Below are positions 36,373-46,005 of a DNA stretch of 64,000 nucleotides, one piece after another. Position 1 is the stretch's first letter. Each line of letters starts with the position of its first letter. Below the pieces are notes generated by a model that was given only the letters and a program-made list of their open reading frames with translations, was not told the DNA's origin and made no database searches. The DNA comes from Frigidibacter sp. ROC022 (lineage in GTDB: Bacteria; Pseudomonadota; Alphaproteobacteria; Rhodobacterales; Rhodobacteraceae), in assembly GCF_024723735.1 (NCBI RefSeq), contig NZ_JANQDU010000004.1, positions 310,001 through 374,000 of the forward strand, in the 5' to 3' direction. A program made the position numbers and the translations under genes.

Positions 36373-37839
36373 TCAGAACCGACGCGGCATGGTCAACTCG
36401 GGGTCCGGTTCGATGCCATGGGCATAGATCGGCCAGCCGAGATAGCGGGTCACGGCCTCGTTGACGACATCGGCATGATGTCCGCGCACCATGGCGACGT
36501 GATGCTCGAACCCGTTTTGCGTGATGAAGCGCATCAACTGGCGCAGGCGGTCCACCTTGGTGACGGCGATACCACCATCCATCGGGAAGGGATCGTCGGT
36601 GAACTCACCCTCTCCCAGATAGCATTTGAGGGCGCCGGCCCGGTCGTCGGAGGACAGCCGGAAGTAGGTCATCGGACCCGACTTCACCTTGCCCTTGACC
36701 GCGCCGAAGCATTTCGAGCGCCCGATGGTCTCGCCCAGCACGTCCAGTTCGCCGATTTCGGGCGAGTCACCGATGAAGCTCTTCGGGAAGTTGCCGCAAT
36801 GGGTGCAGACGCATTTGTCGGCGTCGCTGCCGTAGTTGTTGTTCCAGTCCAGGATCGCCGGCGGTGCGCCCGAGGCCAGGGCCAGCGCATACATCGAGAC
36901 GGCGCCCATGATATCGACCTCGCAGGCCGAGGGCATCAGTTCCTCACCCATCATCGACATCGTGACGCAGGTAGCGCAGCCGAAGTTGTCCTGAAGGCTG
37001 CGCCAGCACTGGATCGCACTTGCGTCGCATTCGTTCTCTTCGATCCAGCGATTCACCGCGAGGGTCCATTTCGCCTGGCGCGTGATCTGCTCGGGCTGGA
37101 TATGGGCCGGGATCGTTCCATAGGCCTTGATCCGTTCCATCTTCTCGATCATCGCCGGGTCGGTATCGGAAATCGCCTCGGCCGCCCCCATCATTTCTGA
37201 CAGGTCCACCGTCACCACGGTGATCCCGGCCGCCTGCAGCAGCTTCTCGCTGTAACGCATGGTCTGGAACGCGCCGGTCCGCGCCCCGATCGCGCCGAGC
37301 CGCGCCCCGGTCAGCCCGCGCACGGTGCGGCAGACCCTTGCAAACCGCTCCAGATCGGCGCCGAATTCGGCGCTGTCGGTGTCGCAGGTGTGGTTGGTCG
37401 TCTCGGTGAACGGGACCCCGTATTGCCAGAAATTGTTGCTGACCGACAGCTTGCCGCAGAAGGCGTCGCGGCGTTCGTGCACCGAGACCTTGTCGATCTC
37501 GTCATTGCTGGCCTGCAGCAGGATCGGCACGTTCAGCTTGGCGCGATTGACCAGTTCGGCCACCGCGATCTCGTCGCCGAAATTCGGCAGGCAGATCACC
37601 AGCCCGTCGATTCGGTCACGATGCGCCTTGAAGTGGTCTGCATAGAGCTGTGCGTCAGGGATCGACTGCACGGCGCCGTTGACCGTCGCTTCGAAGGGGA
37701 GCGTCACGGCGTCGATTCCCAGTCTCTCGAGATGGGCAAGAACATCCTCGCGCGCCTGGCGGCATGGTGCGCCGTTGAAAAAGGCACGGCTGCCGATAAC
37801 CACACCCAATGTGACTTTGCGGCGAATGGTCAGCGCCAT
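36373..37839 (-). CDS. L-fucose/L-arabinose isomerase-like protein
   Basis: Sugar isomerase family protein of 488 aa from ATG 37839 with GGGAGGGAGGA upstream; a longer frame start at 37950 runs through the promoter. Family features are the N-terminal Rossmann-like domain (LGVVIGSRAFFNGAP), the GARTGAFQTMRYSEK segment and the C-terminal half with CVCTHCGNFPKSF and a Cys/His-rich CWRSLQDNFGCATC region. It leads the operon with transketolase and kinase, so it most likely interconverts an aldose and ketose feeding that kinase. It could be a D-apiose or other pentose isomerase; exact sugar unknown. Confidence 0.75.
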   Translation of the reverse strand: MALTIRRKVTLGVVIGSRAFFNGAPCRQAREDVLAHLERLGIDAVTLPFEATVNGAVQSIPDAQLYADHFKAHRDRIDGLVICLPNFGDEIAVAELVNRAKLNVPILLQASNDEIDKVSVHERRDAFCGKLSVSNNFWQYGVPFTETTNHTCDTDSAEFGADLERFARVCRTVRGLTGARLGAIGARTGAFQTMRYSEKLLQAAGITVVTVDLSEMMGAAEAISDTDPAMIEKMERIKAYGTIPAHIQPEQITRQAKWTLAVNRWIEENECDASAIQCWRSLQDNFGCATCVTMSMMGEELMPSACEVDIMGAVSMYALALASGAPPAILDWNNNYGSDADKCVCTHCGNFPKSFIGDSPEIGELDVLGETIGRSKCFGAVKGKVKSGPMTYFRLSSDDRAGALKCYLGEGEFTDDPFPMDGGIAVTKVDRLRQLMRFITQNGFEHHVAMVRGHHADVVNEAVTRYLGWPIYAHGIEPDPELTMPRRF

Positions 37840-39129
<1,290 letters not shown>

Positions 39130-39139
39130 GCGCAGAAGG

Positions 39140-39173
39140 TCGGACCCGCACTTGCTCCCTTGTGCGGGTCCGA
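39140..39173 (+). other. Strong intercistronic hairpin after the binding-protein gene
   Basis: Perfect 12-bp stem (TCGGACCCGCAC / GTGCGGGTCCGA) with a 10-nt loop, 11 nt after the stop of the binding-protein gene and 19 nt before the DUF2291 start. No T-run follows. The strongest of the four post-binding-protein hairpins. Confidence 0.7.
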
Positions 39174-39191
39174 TACTGCAAAGGCCATGAC

Positions 39192-39839
39192 ATGATACGA
39201 ACCCTGGTGCTTTCGATTTGCCTGGCAGCAACGCTGACCGGGCTGTCTGCCTGCAAGATCGTCAAGAACGACACCGGCGCCGAAGGCGCCATTCCGCCCG
39301 GGCCGGAAGGTGATGCGGCACGGATCGCGGCGCTTCTGGAAGAGACCTATGAAGCCAGGCTGGTGCCGCATGTCACCGACACGGCGACCGATATTTCGGC
39401 GCTGCGCAGTGCTCTGGCGGGCGGGCTGGATGCGGCAGGGGAGGCACATGGGGTGCGCGCCACCGGCGAGGGCAGCGCCTGGAGCTTTGCGGTCAAGGGC
39501 AGCGGCACCGTGGTCGAGCAGAACCGGAAGAGCCGCGCCGCGACCCTGGGGCTGGATACCGATGCCGACGGCAAGCCGGATACCACGCTGCAACTGGGGC
39601 CGGTGGTCAAGGGCACCGCGCTGCGCGATGTCGCGCCCTTCTATGTCTTCACGGATTTCCGCGATCAGATCGAATTCGCCCGGCTGGCCCGGGCGCTGAA
39701 CGACAGGGCGGTCGGCGACCTGTCCCTGCCCGAAGGCGATCTGACCGGGCGCAGCGTGACCTTCCTCGGTGCCTTCGCGGCACGCTCGGCCAGCGATCCG
39801 ATCCTGGTCGTGCCCCTGTCGATCGAGGTGAGTCCGTGA
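39192..39839 (+). CDS. DUF2291 family predicted lipoprotein
   Basis: Periplasmic lipoprotein of 215 aa from ATG 39192. The lipobox is LSAC (Cys after residue 18), and a central segment (GVRATGEGSAWSFAVKGSGTVVE) is recognisable as the DUF2291 type encoded within ribose-family sugar ABC operons. Its function is unknown. It lies between binding protein and ATPase and overlaps the latter by 4 nt (GTGA), so it belongs to the transport unit. Confidence 0.8.
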   Translation: MIRTLVLSICLAATLTGLSACKIVKNDTGAEGAIPPGPEGDAARIAALLEETYEARLVPHVTDTATDISALRSALAGGLDAAGEAHGVRATGEGSAWSFAVKGSGTVVEQNRKSRAATLGLDTDADGKPDTTLQLGPVVKGTALRDVAPFYVFTDFRDQIEFARLARALNDRAVGDLSLPEGDLTGRSVTFLGAFAARSASDPILVVPLSIEVSP

Positions 39840-41365
39840 CCGAGACCCATCCGATCGGTCTGTCCATTCGTGGCGGCACCAAGGTGTATCCCGGGACGCG
39901 GGCGCTGAAAGCGGTCGATTTCGATCTCCGCATGGGGGCCGTCAACGTGCTGGTCGGCGAGAATGGCGCCGGCAAGTCCACGATGATGAAGGTCATCGCC
40001 GGGGTCGAGTCGCTGACCGAGGGCAGCATCGAGATGGACGGCAAGCCCGTCCGGTTCCGCGACAAGGCGGATGCGGTGCGGCATGGCATCGGCATCGTGT
40101 TTCAGGAACTGAACCTGTTTCCGAACATGACGGTTGCCGAGAACATCTTCATCGCGCGCGAGAAGACCCGCGGCGGGATCGACATTGACCGTCAGGCGCA
40201 GAACCGGAAGACCCGGGAGCTGATGGAGCGTCTGGAGCAGAAGATCGATCCCGACACGCCGGTCGGTGAGTTGCGGATCGGGCAGCAGCAGATCGTCGAG
40301 ATCGCCAAGAGCCTGGCGCAGGACGCCCGCATCCTGATCCTGGACGAACCGACCTCGGCCCTGTCCTCGACCGAGGTCGAGGTGCTGTTCCGGGTCATCG
40401 CCGATCTCAAGGCGCATGGGGTCGGGATCGTCTATATCTCGCACCGGCTGGAAGAGCTGATCCGGGTCGGCGACTACATCACCGTGCTGCGTGACGGGGT
40501 GGTGACGGGATCGCGGCCGATGAAGGGCGTCGATCTGGACTGGATCGTCCGCAACATGATCGGCGCGGCGTCCAAGGACTTCCCGCGGGCCGAGGCGACC
40601 CGGTTCGGAGAGGAGGTCTTTCGGGCCGAGGACGTGACGCTGCCCCGGGTCGGCGGCGGCTTCGCGGTCAACCATCTCTCGCTGTCGCTGCGGGCCGGGG
40701 AAATCCTGGGCCTCTACGGGTTGATGGGGGCAGGGCGGAGCGAGTTCCTCGAATGCATCATGACCCAGCACCCCGAGGCGACGGGGCGCTATTACATCGA
40801 CGGAGAGCTTCTGCCGGACCGGGGCGTCGCCGGCCGGATTCAGCAGGGAATCGCGCTGATCCCCGAGGACCGCAAGCGGGACGGACTGATCCAGATCATG
40901 GCGATCCGCGAGAACATCACCCTGTCCTCGCTGCGTGATTTCACCCGGGTGTTCGATCTGAACCTGCGGGCGGAAGCCGCGGGCGCGATGGAGTTCGTCC
41001 GCCGTCTTGCGATCAAGATCGGCTCGCCGGAAAACCCCGTCTCCAGCCTCTCGGGCGGCAACCAGCAGAAGGTGGTGATCGGCAAGGCGCTGATGACCCG
41101 GCCGAAGGTGCTGCTGATGGACGAGCCGTCGCGCGGCATCGACATCGGCGCCAAGGCCGAGGTGTTCCGGATGATGCGCCGTCTTGCCGCCGAGGGTCTG
41201 GGGATCATCTTCGTGACCTCGGACCTGGATGAAGTCATGGCCCTGTCGGACCGGATCATCGTGATGGCCAATGGCCGCGCGATCGAGACATTCGACGGAA
41301 TCGAAGCAGACCCGGCTCGGGTCATTGCCGCCGCGGCGCCCAAGCGCGCAAAGGAAACCATCTGA
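39836..41365 (+). CDS. Sugar ABC transporter ATP-binding protein, two-domain (RbsA/MglA/AraG type)
   Basis: Double ATPase of 509 aa from a GTG start overlapping the DUF2291 stop. The first domain has intact Walker A GENGAGKST, signature-like LRIGQQQIVEIAKSL and Walker B ILILDEPTSALSS. The second has a degenerate Walker A (GLMGAGRSE) and a signature LSGGNQQKVVIGKAL, as in all RbsA-type proteins. It overlaps the permease by 1 nt. Confidence 0.94.
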   Translation: MTETHPIGLSIRGGTKVYPGTRALKAVDFDLRMGAVNVLVGENGAGKSTMMKVIAGVESLTEGSIEMDGKPVRFRDKADAVRHGIGIVFQELNLFPNMTVAENIFIAREKTRGGIDIDRQAQNRKTRELMERLEQKIDPDTPVGELRIGQQQIVEIAKSLAQDARILILDEPTSALSSTEVEVLFRVIADLKAHGVGIVYISHRLEELIRVGDYITVLRDGVVTGSRPMKGVDLDWIVRNMIGAASKDFPRAEATRFGEEVFRAEDVTLPRVGGGFAVNHLSLSLRAGEILGLYGLMGAGRSEFLECIMTQHPEATGRYYIDGELLPDRGVAGRIQQGIALIPEDRKRDGLIQIMAIRENITLSSLRDFTRVFDLNLRAEAAGAMEFVRRLAIKIGSPENPVSSLSGGNQQKVVIGKALMTRPKVLLMDEPSRGIDIGAKAEVFRMMRRLAAEGLGIIFVTSDLDEVMALSDRIIVMANGRAIETFDGIEADPARVIAAAAPKRAKETI

Positions 41366-42420
41366 TGACCGTGACCCTCTCGACCCCGAAGACCTTCAAC
41401 GGCTCCGCCGCACTGCTGACCTTTCTGCAACTCAGAACCTTCGTGGCCCTCGGGCTGGTCTTTGCCTTCTTCGCGCTGGCGGCGCCGAATTTCCTGTCGG
41501 CCGCCAATGTCGTGATCATGTCCAAGCATGTGGCGCTGAACGCCTTCCTGGCCATCGGCATGACCTTCGTCATCATCACCGGGGGAATCGACCTGTCGGT
41601 CGGTTCGATCGTCGGGCTTTGCGCCATGGTCGCGGGCTGGCTGGTCCTGTACGGGATCGACCCGGGCTACGGCTGGTCGATCCAGTTCAACACGATCGAG
41701 ATCTGCCTGATCGTCATGGCGGTCGGGATCGGGGTCGGGCTGATCAACGGGATACTGATCACCCAGCTGGCCGTCGCGCCGTTCATCGCGACGCTTGGCA
41801 CGCTCTACATCGCGCGCGGGGCGGCGCTGCTGCTGTCCGGCGGCAGCACCTTTCCCAACCTCGTCGGCAACCCGGAATACGGGTCCGACACCTTCGGCCA
41901 GCTGGGGGCGGGCAGCATGCTGGGTATCCCGGTCTCGATCTGGCTGATGATCGCGGTTGTCCTGGCGGCCTCCTATGTCGCCAAGCGCACGCCCCTGGGG
42001 CGGCACATCTATGCGGTCGGCGGCAACGAGCGCGGCGCCGCCCTGTCGGGGGTCAAGGTCACCCGGGTCAAGATCGCGGTCTACATGTTCTCGGGGTTCT
42101 GCGCCGCCCTGGTCGGGCTGATCATCGCCTCGCAGCTTCAGGCCGCGCATCCTGCGACCGGCGAGACCTTCGAACTGAACGCGATTGCCGCCGCGGTGCT
42201 GGGCGGAACCTCGATGTCCGGCGGCCGCGGCAAGATACTCGGAACCGTGGTCGGCGCCTTCGTGATCGGCATCCTGTCCGACGGGCTGGTGATGATGGGG
42301 GTCTCGTCCTTCTGGCAGACCGTCATCAAGGGACTGGTCATCATCGCCGCGGTCGTCATCGACCAGGCACAACAGAAACTCCAGGCACGGGTCGTCCTGC
42401 AACAACAGGCCGCAGGCTAG
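41365..42420 (+). CDS. Sugar ABC transporter permease (RbsC type)
   Basis: Membrane subunit of 351 aa with about ten helices. It shows the family motif GIDLSVGSIVGLCAMVAG, the EAA-like GNERGAALSGVKV loop and a C-terminal GGTSMSGGRGKILGTVVGAFVIG stretch (in part GGTSMSGGRGKILG). It completes the ribose-type importer; only one permease gene is present, as expected because the protein homodimerises. Confidence 0.94.
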   Translation: MTVTLSTPKTFNGSAALLTFLQLRTFVALGLVFAFFALAAPNFLSAANVVIMSKHVALNAFLAIGMTFVIITGGIDLSVGSIVGLCAMVAGWLVLYGIDPGYGWSIQFNTIEICLIVMAVGIGVGLINGILITQLAVAPFIATLGTLYIARGAALLLSGGSTFPNLVGNPEYGSDTFGQLGAGSMLGIPVSIWLMIAVVLAASYVAKRTPLGRHIYAVGGNERGAALSGVKVTRVKIAVYMFSGFCAALVGLIIASQLQAAHPATGETFELNAIAAAVLGGTSMSGGRGKILGTVVGAFVIGILSDGLVMMGVSSFWQTVIKGLVIIAAVVIDQAQQKLQARVVLQQQAAG

Positions 42421-42472
42421 GCATCGAACGGTGGGTCTTTCCGGCCTGAAGTTCTTCCTTTAGGAGAGCACT

Positions 42473-42502
42473 ATGCGTGAGTTGCCTTCGGTTGTTTCTT
42501 AA
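42473..42502 (+). other. Nine-codon leader ORF with a strong ribosome-binding site
   Basis: TAGGAGAGCACT precedes ATG at 42473 and the frame reads MRELPSVVS then stops at 42502. It lies 26 nt before the DeoR start at 42529. The ribosome-binding site is better than that of the regulator, so it is either a leader peptide coupling translation or the remnant of a former start codon of an adjacent gene. Confidence 0.45.
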
Positions 42503-42528
42503 GATTTGGGTTGCAAAGGATCAGGTGC

Positions 42529-43338
42529 TTGGAGACGAAACCAAACGAACATCGCGGCGAAGCACTGACAGGACTTCTGTCCGAGCCGCGGCGCCGGCGC
42601 ATTCTGGAGTGGCTCCAGGAAGAGGGCAGCGCCCGGGTACGCGAACTGGCTGCGGCGTTCCAGGTGTCCGAGGCGACGATCCGCCAGGATCTGGAGAAGC
42701 TGGAAGGCGAGGGGTTCATCACCCGCGAACATGGCGGCGCCTTCCTGAACACCGTGCCGTCGCAGGTCGGGGCGATGACCCTGCACCATACCGAGAACAT
42801 GGATCTGAAGCGCAAGATCGGCGCCTGCGCCGCAGCGCTGGTCGAGAATGGCGAGACGATCATCCTGGATGCCGGCACCACGACGACCGAAGTCGCCACC
42901 CGGCTGGTCAACCGCAAGAACCTGACGGTCATCACCAACGCGCTGAACATCGCGATGATCCTCGGCGCGGTGCCGGGCTTTGCCGTCCATATGCCGGGGG
43001 GGCAGTTCAAGGCGCCGACGCTGTCGCTTTCGGGGGACAAGTCGGTCGAGTACTTCCGCAACATCTTCGCCGGCAAGCTCTTTCTTGCGACCGCGGGCGT
43101 GGCGATCGACGCCGGGCTGACCTATCCCAGCTTCGCCGATCTGCAACTCAAGGAAGCGATGATCAAGGCTGCCAGCCATGTCTATCTGGTGGCGGATTCG
43201 ACCAAGATCAACCGATCCTCCTTTACCCGGCTCGGTGCGCTGGAAGTGGTGAACACCTTCATCACGGATGACGGGATCAGCGACCGCGACGCCAAGGAGT
43301 TCGAACGCCGCGGCATCGCGATCCTGATCGCGAAATAG
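42529..43338 (+). CDS. DeoR/GlpR family transcriptional regulator
   Basis: Sugar-phosphate-sensing repressor of 269 aa. No ATG lies at the right place; TTG at 42529 is chosen because AAAGGA is 9 nt upstream, with TTG 42511 as an alternative. The HTH (RRRRILEWLQEEGSARVRELAAAFQVSEATIRQDL) is near residues 17-50 and the DeoRC domain begins KRKIGACAAALVENGETIILDAGTTT. It follows the ribose-type importer and so probably controls it and perhaps the divergent isomerase operon. It ends 22 nt from the convergent chrR. Confidence 0.88.
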   Translation: METKPNEHRGEALTGLLSEPRRRRILEWLQEEGSARVRELAAAFQVSEATIRQDLEKLEGEGFITREHGGAFLNTVPSQVGAMTLHHTENMDLKRKIGACAAALVENGETIILDAGTTTTEVATRLVNRKNLTVITNALNIAMILGAVPGFAVHMPGGQFKAPTLSLSGDKSVEYFRNIFAGKLFLATAGVAIDAGLTYPSFADLQLKEAMIKAASHVYLVADSTKINRSSFTRLGALEVVNTFITDDGISDRDAKEFERRGIAILIAK

Positions 43339-43360
43339 GCGGCGCGGCGACCCCCGACGC

Positions 43361-43996
43361 TCAGATCCGGAACAACGGCTGCAGCAGGCGCGGGATCAGC
43401 GCGTTGAACCGCAGCGGTGCGTCGGTGGCGGCCAGGCAGATGCAGGCCGGGCCGGGCTCGGCGATCGGTGTGTGCTCCAGTGACTGATCGGCAACCTCGA
43501 CATCGCCAACCGCAAACCGCCCGGTTTCGTCGCGGAAGCTTCCCTCCAGCACCAGGGTCAGTTCCAGCCCGTTGTGGCTGTGATCCGGTACGGCCTGGCC
43601 GGGCGGAATCGACAGCAACCGGACCGAGCCGTCGCGATCCGCCGCCAGGATGCTTTGCCGGACCCCCAGGCCGAGCGATTTCCAGCGGGGCGGCTTGCCC
43701 TTCAGGGCTTCGACCACCGGGCCGGGGAAGACGCCCGAGCGCTGGAAACGCGGCTCCGGCACGAAGGGGGCATCGAGCAGATCGAGAACGCCGGACTTCA
43801 GCCGATCCGAGACCGGCTCGGCGCCGACCGAGTCCAGGACCACGCCGCCGGCGGCCTGATGTGCCTCGACGGTGGCCCGGCAGTCGAGGCACAGCGACAC
43901 ATGCGCCGCCACGACCAGTGAATAGGCCTGCGGCAGGTTGCCCGTGGCATAGGCCGCCAGCAGGGCGTCCGGGATATGATGGGTGATCGCGGTCAT
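43361..43996 (-). CDS. chrR: ChrR zinc-binding anti-sigma factor
   Basis: Anti-sigma factor of 211 aa that keeps RpoE inactive until singlet oxygen is sensed. Zn ligands fall at H6, H32, C36 and C39 (pattern H...H-x3-C-x2-C). The C-terminal cupin-like domain has HSHNGLELTLVLEGSF, as in Rhodobacter sphaeroides ChrR. The start at 43996 is 1 nt after the rpoE stop, so the two are cotranscribed and translationally linked. Confidence 0.94.
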   Translation of the reverse strand: MTAITHHIPDALLAAYATGNLPQAYSLVVAAHVSLCLDCRATVEAHQAAGGVVLDSVGAEPVSDRLKSGVLDLLDAPFVPEPRFQRSGVFPGPVVEALKGKPPRWKSLGLGVRQSILAADRDGSVRLLSIPPGQAVPDHSHNGLELTLVLEGSFRDETGRFAVGDVEVADQSLEHTPIAEPGPACICLAATDAPLRFNALIPRLLQPLFRI

Positions 43997-43997
43997 C

Positions 43998-44564
43998 TCA
44001 GCGCAGTTCCTTCAACTCGTGCCGCAGGCGGTCCAGGCCCAGCCGGATGCGGGATTTTATCGTGCCCAGCGGCAGGCCGGTCTGGCTGCTGATCTCCTGA
44101 TGGGTCAACTCGCCCAGATAGGCTTTCTCGATCATCTCGCGCTGGTTCGGTTTCAGCCGGGTCAGCGCCTGTTTCAACTGGCCGGCTTCCTGTTCGACCG
44201 CCAGCATCTGGCCGGGATCGGGCCCGGTCTCCGGGTCTTGGTCCAGTTCTTCGGGCCGGGGCCGCCGATCTTTGCGGATCATGTCGATCTGGCGGTTTCG
44301 GGTGATCTGATAGATCCAGGCCGACACCTGCGCCCGGGCCGGGTCGAACTGGCCGGCCTTGCGCCAGATGGTCAACATGACCTCCTGCACGATTTCCTCG
44401 GCCTGCGCCGGGCTGGTCCCCGAGCGCATCACGAAGCCCTTCAGGCGCGGCGCGAAATGGTCGAACAGCGCCGCGAAGGCCGCCCGGTCGCGCTGGTCGC
44501 GCACCGCCAGCATCAAGAGCGTCTCCGGCGAGATCTGGACGGAAGGGTCTGTCACCTGTTCCAT
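43998..44564 (-). CDS. rpoE: ECF sigma factor RpoE (group ECF11-like)
   Basis: Extracytoplasmic-function sigma factor of 188 aa from ATG 44564. Region 2 (FDHFAPRLKGFVMRSG ... WIYQITRNRQIDMIRKDRR) and region 4 (LTHQEISSQTGLPLGTIKSRIRLGLDRLR) are complete. An upstream in-frame GTG at 44636 is rejected because it overlaps the candidate -10 of its own promoter. It is divergent from the fatty-acid/oxidoreductase operon. Confidence 0.93.
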   Translation of the reverse strand: MEQVTDPSVQISPETLLMLAVRDQRDRAAFAALFDHFAPRLKGFVMRSGTSPAQAEEIVQEVMLTIWRKAGQFDPARAQVSAWIYQITRNRQIDMIRKDRRPRPEELDQDPETGPDPGQMLAVEQEAGQLKQALTRLKPNQREMIEKAYLGELTHQEISSQTGLPLGTIKSRIRLGLDRLRHELKELR

Positions 44565-44635
44565 GTCCTTTCGAGACCGCGGCGCGGGGCGGCAGAGGGG
44601 CGGGTCGGTATCTTCGCTTGCAATCAACATAGCCA

Positions 44636-44697
44636 CGATACGGGGCCCGAGGTAAGTCGGATCATAAATTGATCCGATTTCCCGACCCGCGCGTAAC
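44636..44697. promoter_or_regulatory. Back-to-back RpoE-type promoters
   Basis: Toward the right, TGATCC (44670-44675), 18-nt spacer, TAAC (44694-44697). Toward the left, TGATCC on the minus strand (44664-44659), 18-nt spacer, TATCG (44640-44636). The two -35 elements form a perfect inverted repeat CGGATCA-TAAAT-TGATCCG at 44658-44676. The layout resembles the R. sphaeroides RpoE consensus (TGATCC then TAA at about 18 nt), so RpoE should control both its own operon and the divergent one. Confidence 0.72.
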
Positions 44698-44724
44698 AGG
44701 TGCGTATCTCAAGCCGGAGCCAGA

Positions 44725-46005
44725 ATGTCCCGCGACGCCATGCCCATCCGCCCGCAACGCATCGCCATCATCGGCGGTGGCGTTTCCGGGCTCGCCGCGG
44801 CCTATCTTCTGGCGCCGCACCATGCGGTGACGCTTTTCGAGGCGGCGCCGACCCTTGGTGGCCATGCGCGCACGGTTCTGGCCGGTCGGCATGGCGAGCA
44901 GCCGGTCGATACCGGGTTCATCGTCTTCAACTATGCCAACTATCCGCATCTGACGCGGATGTTTCAGGACCTTGATGTTCCGGTGGCGCGAAGCGACATG
45001 AGCTTCGGTGCCTCGATCAATGGCGGGCAGATCGAATACGGGCTGGGCAGCCTGCGCGCCCTGACCGCCCAGAAAGGCAACCTCGCCCGCCCCGGCTTTG
45101 TCCGGATGGTCCGCGACATCCTGCGCTTCAACGCCCGGGCCGAAGGGCTTGCCACCGACGACGGCACAACGATCGGCGAGGTGATGGAGGTCCTGCGCCT
45201 CGGGCGCTGGTTCCAGGATTTCTACCTGATGCCGCTCTGCGGAGCGATCTGGTCCAGCACGCCGGACCAGATCCGGGCCTTCCCGGCCCGTGCCCTGATC
45301 CAGTTCTTCCGCAACCACGCCCTGCTGAGCGCCACGGGGCAGCACCCGTGGTGGACGGTGGCGGGCGGCAGCGTCGAATATGTCCGGCGGCTGGAGCACC
45401 ATCTGCGCGGGCGCGGCGTCGCGATCCGCGCCGCGACCCCGGTGGACAGCGTCACCCGCGATGGCCGCAAGAGCCGCATACACAGCAGCGCCGGCACGCT
45501 GGAGGCTTTCGACCAGGTGATCTTCGCCTGCCATTCCGATCAGGCGCTGCGGCTGCTCGCCGCGCCGACGCCGGAAGAACGCCGCGCCCTCTCGGCGATC
45601 CGGTTCCAGGACAACCAGATGATCCTGCACTGCGACGCCAGCCAGATGCCGCGCCGCCGCGCGGTCTGGTCAAGCTGGGTCTACAAGACCGACACCACCC
45701 GGCCCGACCCCGCCATCGGCGTCACCTACTGGATGAACCGCCTGCAGAACATCCCCGAAAGTGACCCTCTGTTCGCGTCGCTGAACCCGTCGCGGGAAGT
45801 GCCGGACCACCTGATCTACGACCAGAAGACCTTTCGCCACCCGGTGTTCGATGCCGGAGCCCTGGCGGCGCAGCGGCAACTCTCCGCGCTTCAGGGCCGG
45901 CACAACACTTGGTTCGCCGGGGCCTACACCCGGCACGGGTTCCACGAAGACGGATTTGCCAGCGCCGCCCGGATCGTGCGACTGATGGATCGGCAAATCG
46001 CATGA
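44725..46005 (+). CDS. FAD-dependent amine-oxidase-like oxidoreductase
   Basis: Flavin oxidoreductase of 426 aa. The dinucleotide-binding motif GGGVSGLAAAYLLAPHHAVTLFE is at residues 13-35, and the DTGFIVFNYANYPHL segment is characteristic of the NAD/FAD-dependent COG2907 group. The first gene of a five-gene operon with an RpoE-type promoter. In R. sphaeroides such a gene accompanies the CFA-like methyltransferase in an RpoE-controlled operon linked to furan fatty-acid formation (from memory). Confidence 0.85.
   Translation: MSRDAMPIRPQRIAIIGGGVSGLAAAYLLAPHHAVTLFEAAPTLGGHARTVLAGRHGEQPVDTGFIVFNYANYPHLTRMFQDLDVPVARSDMSFGASINGGQIEYGLGSLRALTAQKGNLARPGFVRMVRDILRFNARAEGLATDDGTTIGEVMEVLRLGRWFQDFYLMPLCGAIWSSTPDQIRAFPARALIQFFRNHALLSATGQHPWWTVAGGSVEYVRRLEHHLRGRGVAIRAATPVDSVTRDGRKSRIHSSAGTLEAFDQVIFACHSDQALRLLAAPTPEERRALSAIRFQDNQMILHCDASQMPRRRAVWSSWVYKTDTTRPDPAIGVTYWMNRLQNIPESDPLFASLNPSREVPDHLIYDQKTFRHPVFDAGALAAQRQLSALQGRHNTWFAGAYTRHGFHEDGFASAARIVRLMDRQIA

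Noticed and set aside
33089-37839. Sulfoquinovose (sulfoglycolytic transketolase) pathway for the isomerase/transketolase operon
   Set aside because: Split transketolase and a related isomerase occur there, but a sugar kinase is not expected and no sulfo-specific dehydrogenase or exporter is present. Apiose-type use explains the FGGY kinase and glycosidase better.
44565-44636. GTG 44636 or ATG 44630 as rpoE start
   Set aside because: These starts overlap or sit at the predicted transcription start of the RpoE promoter; ATG 44564 leaves a normal leader.
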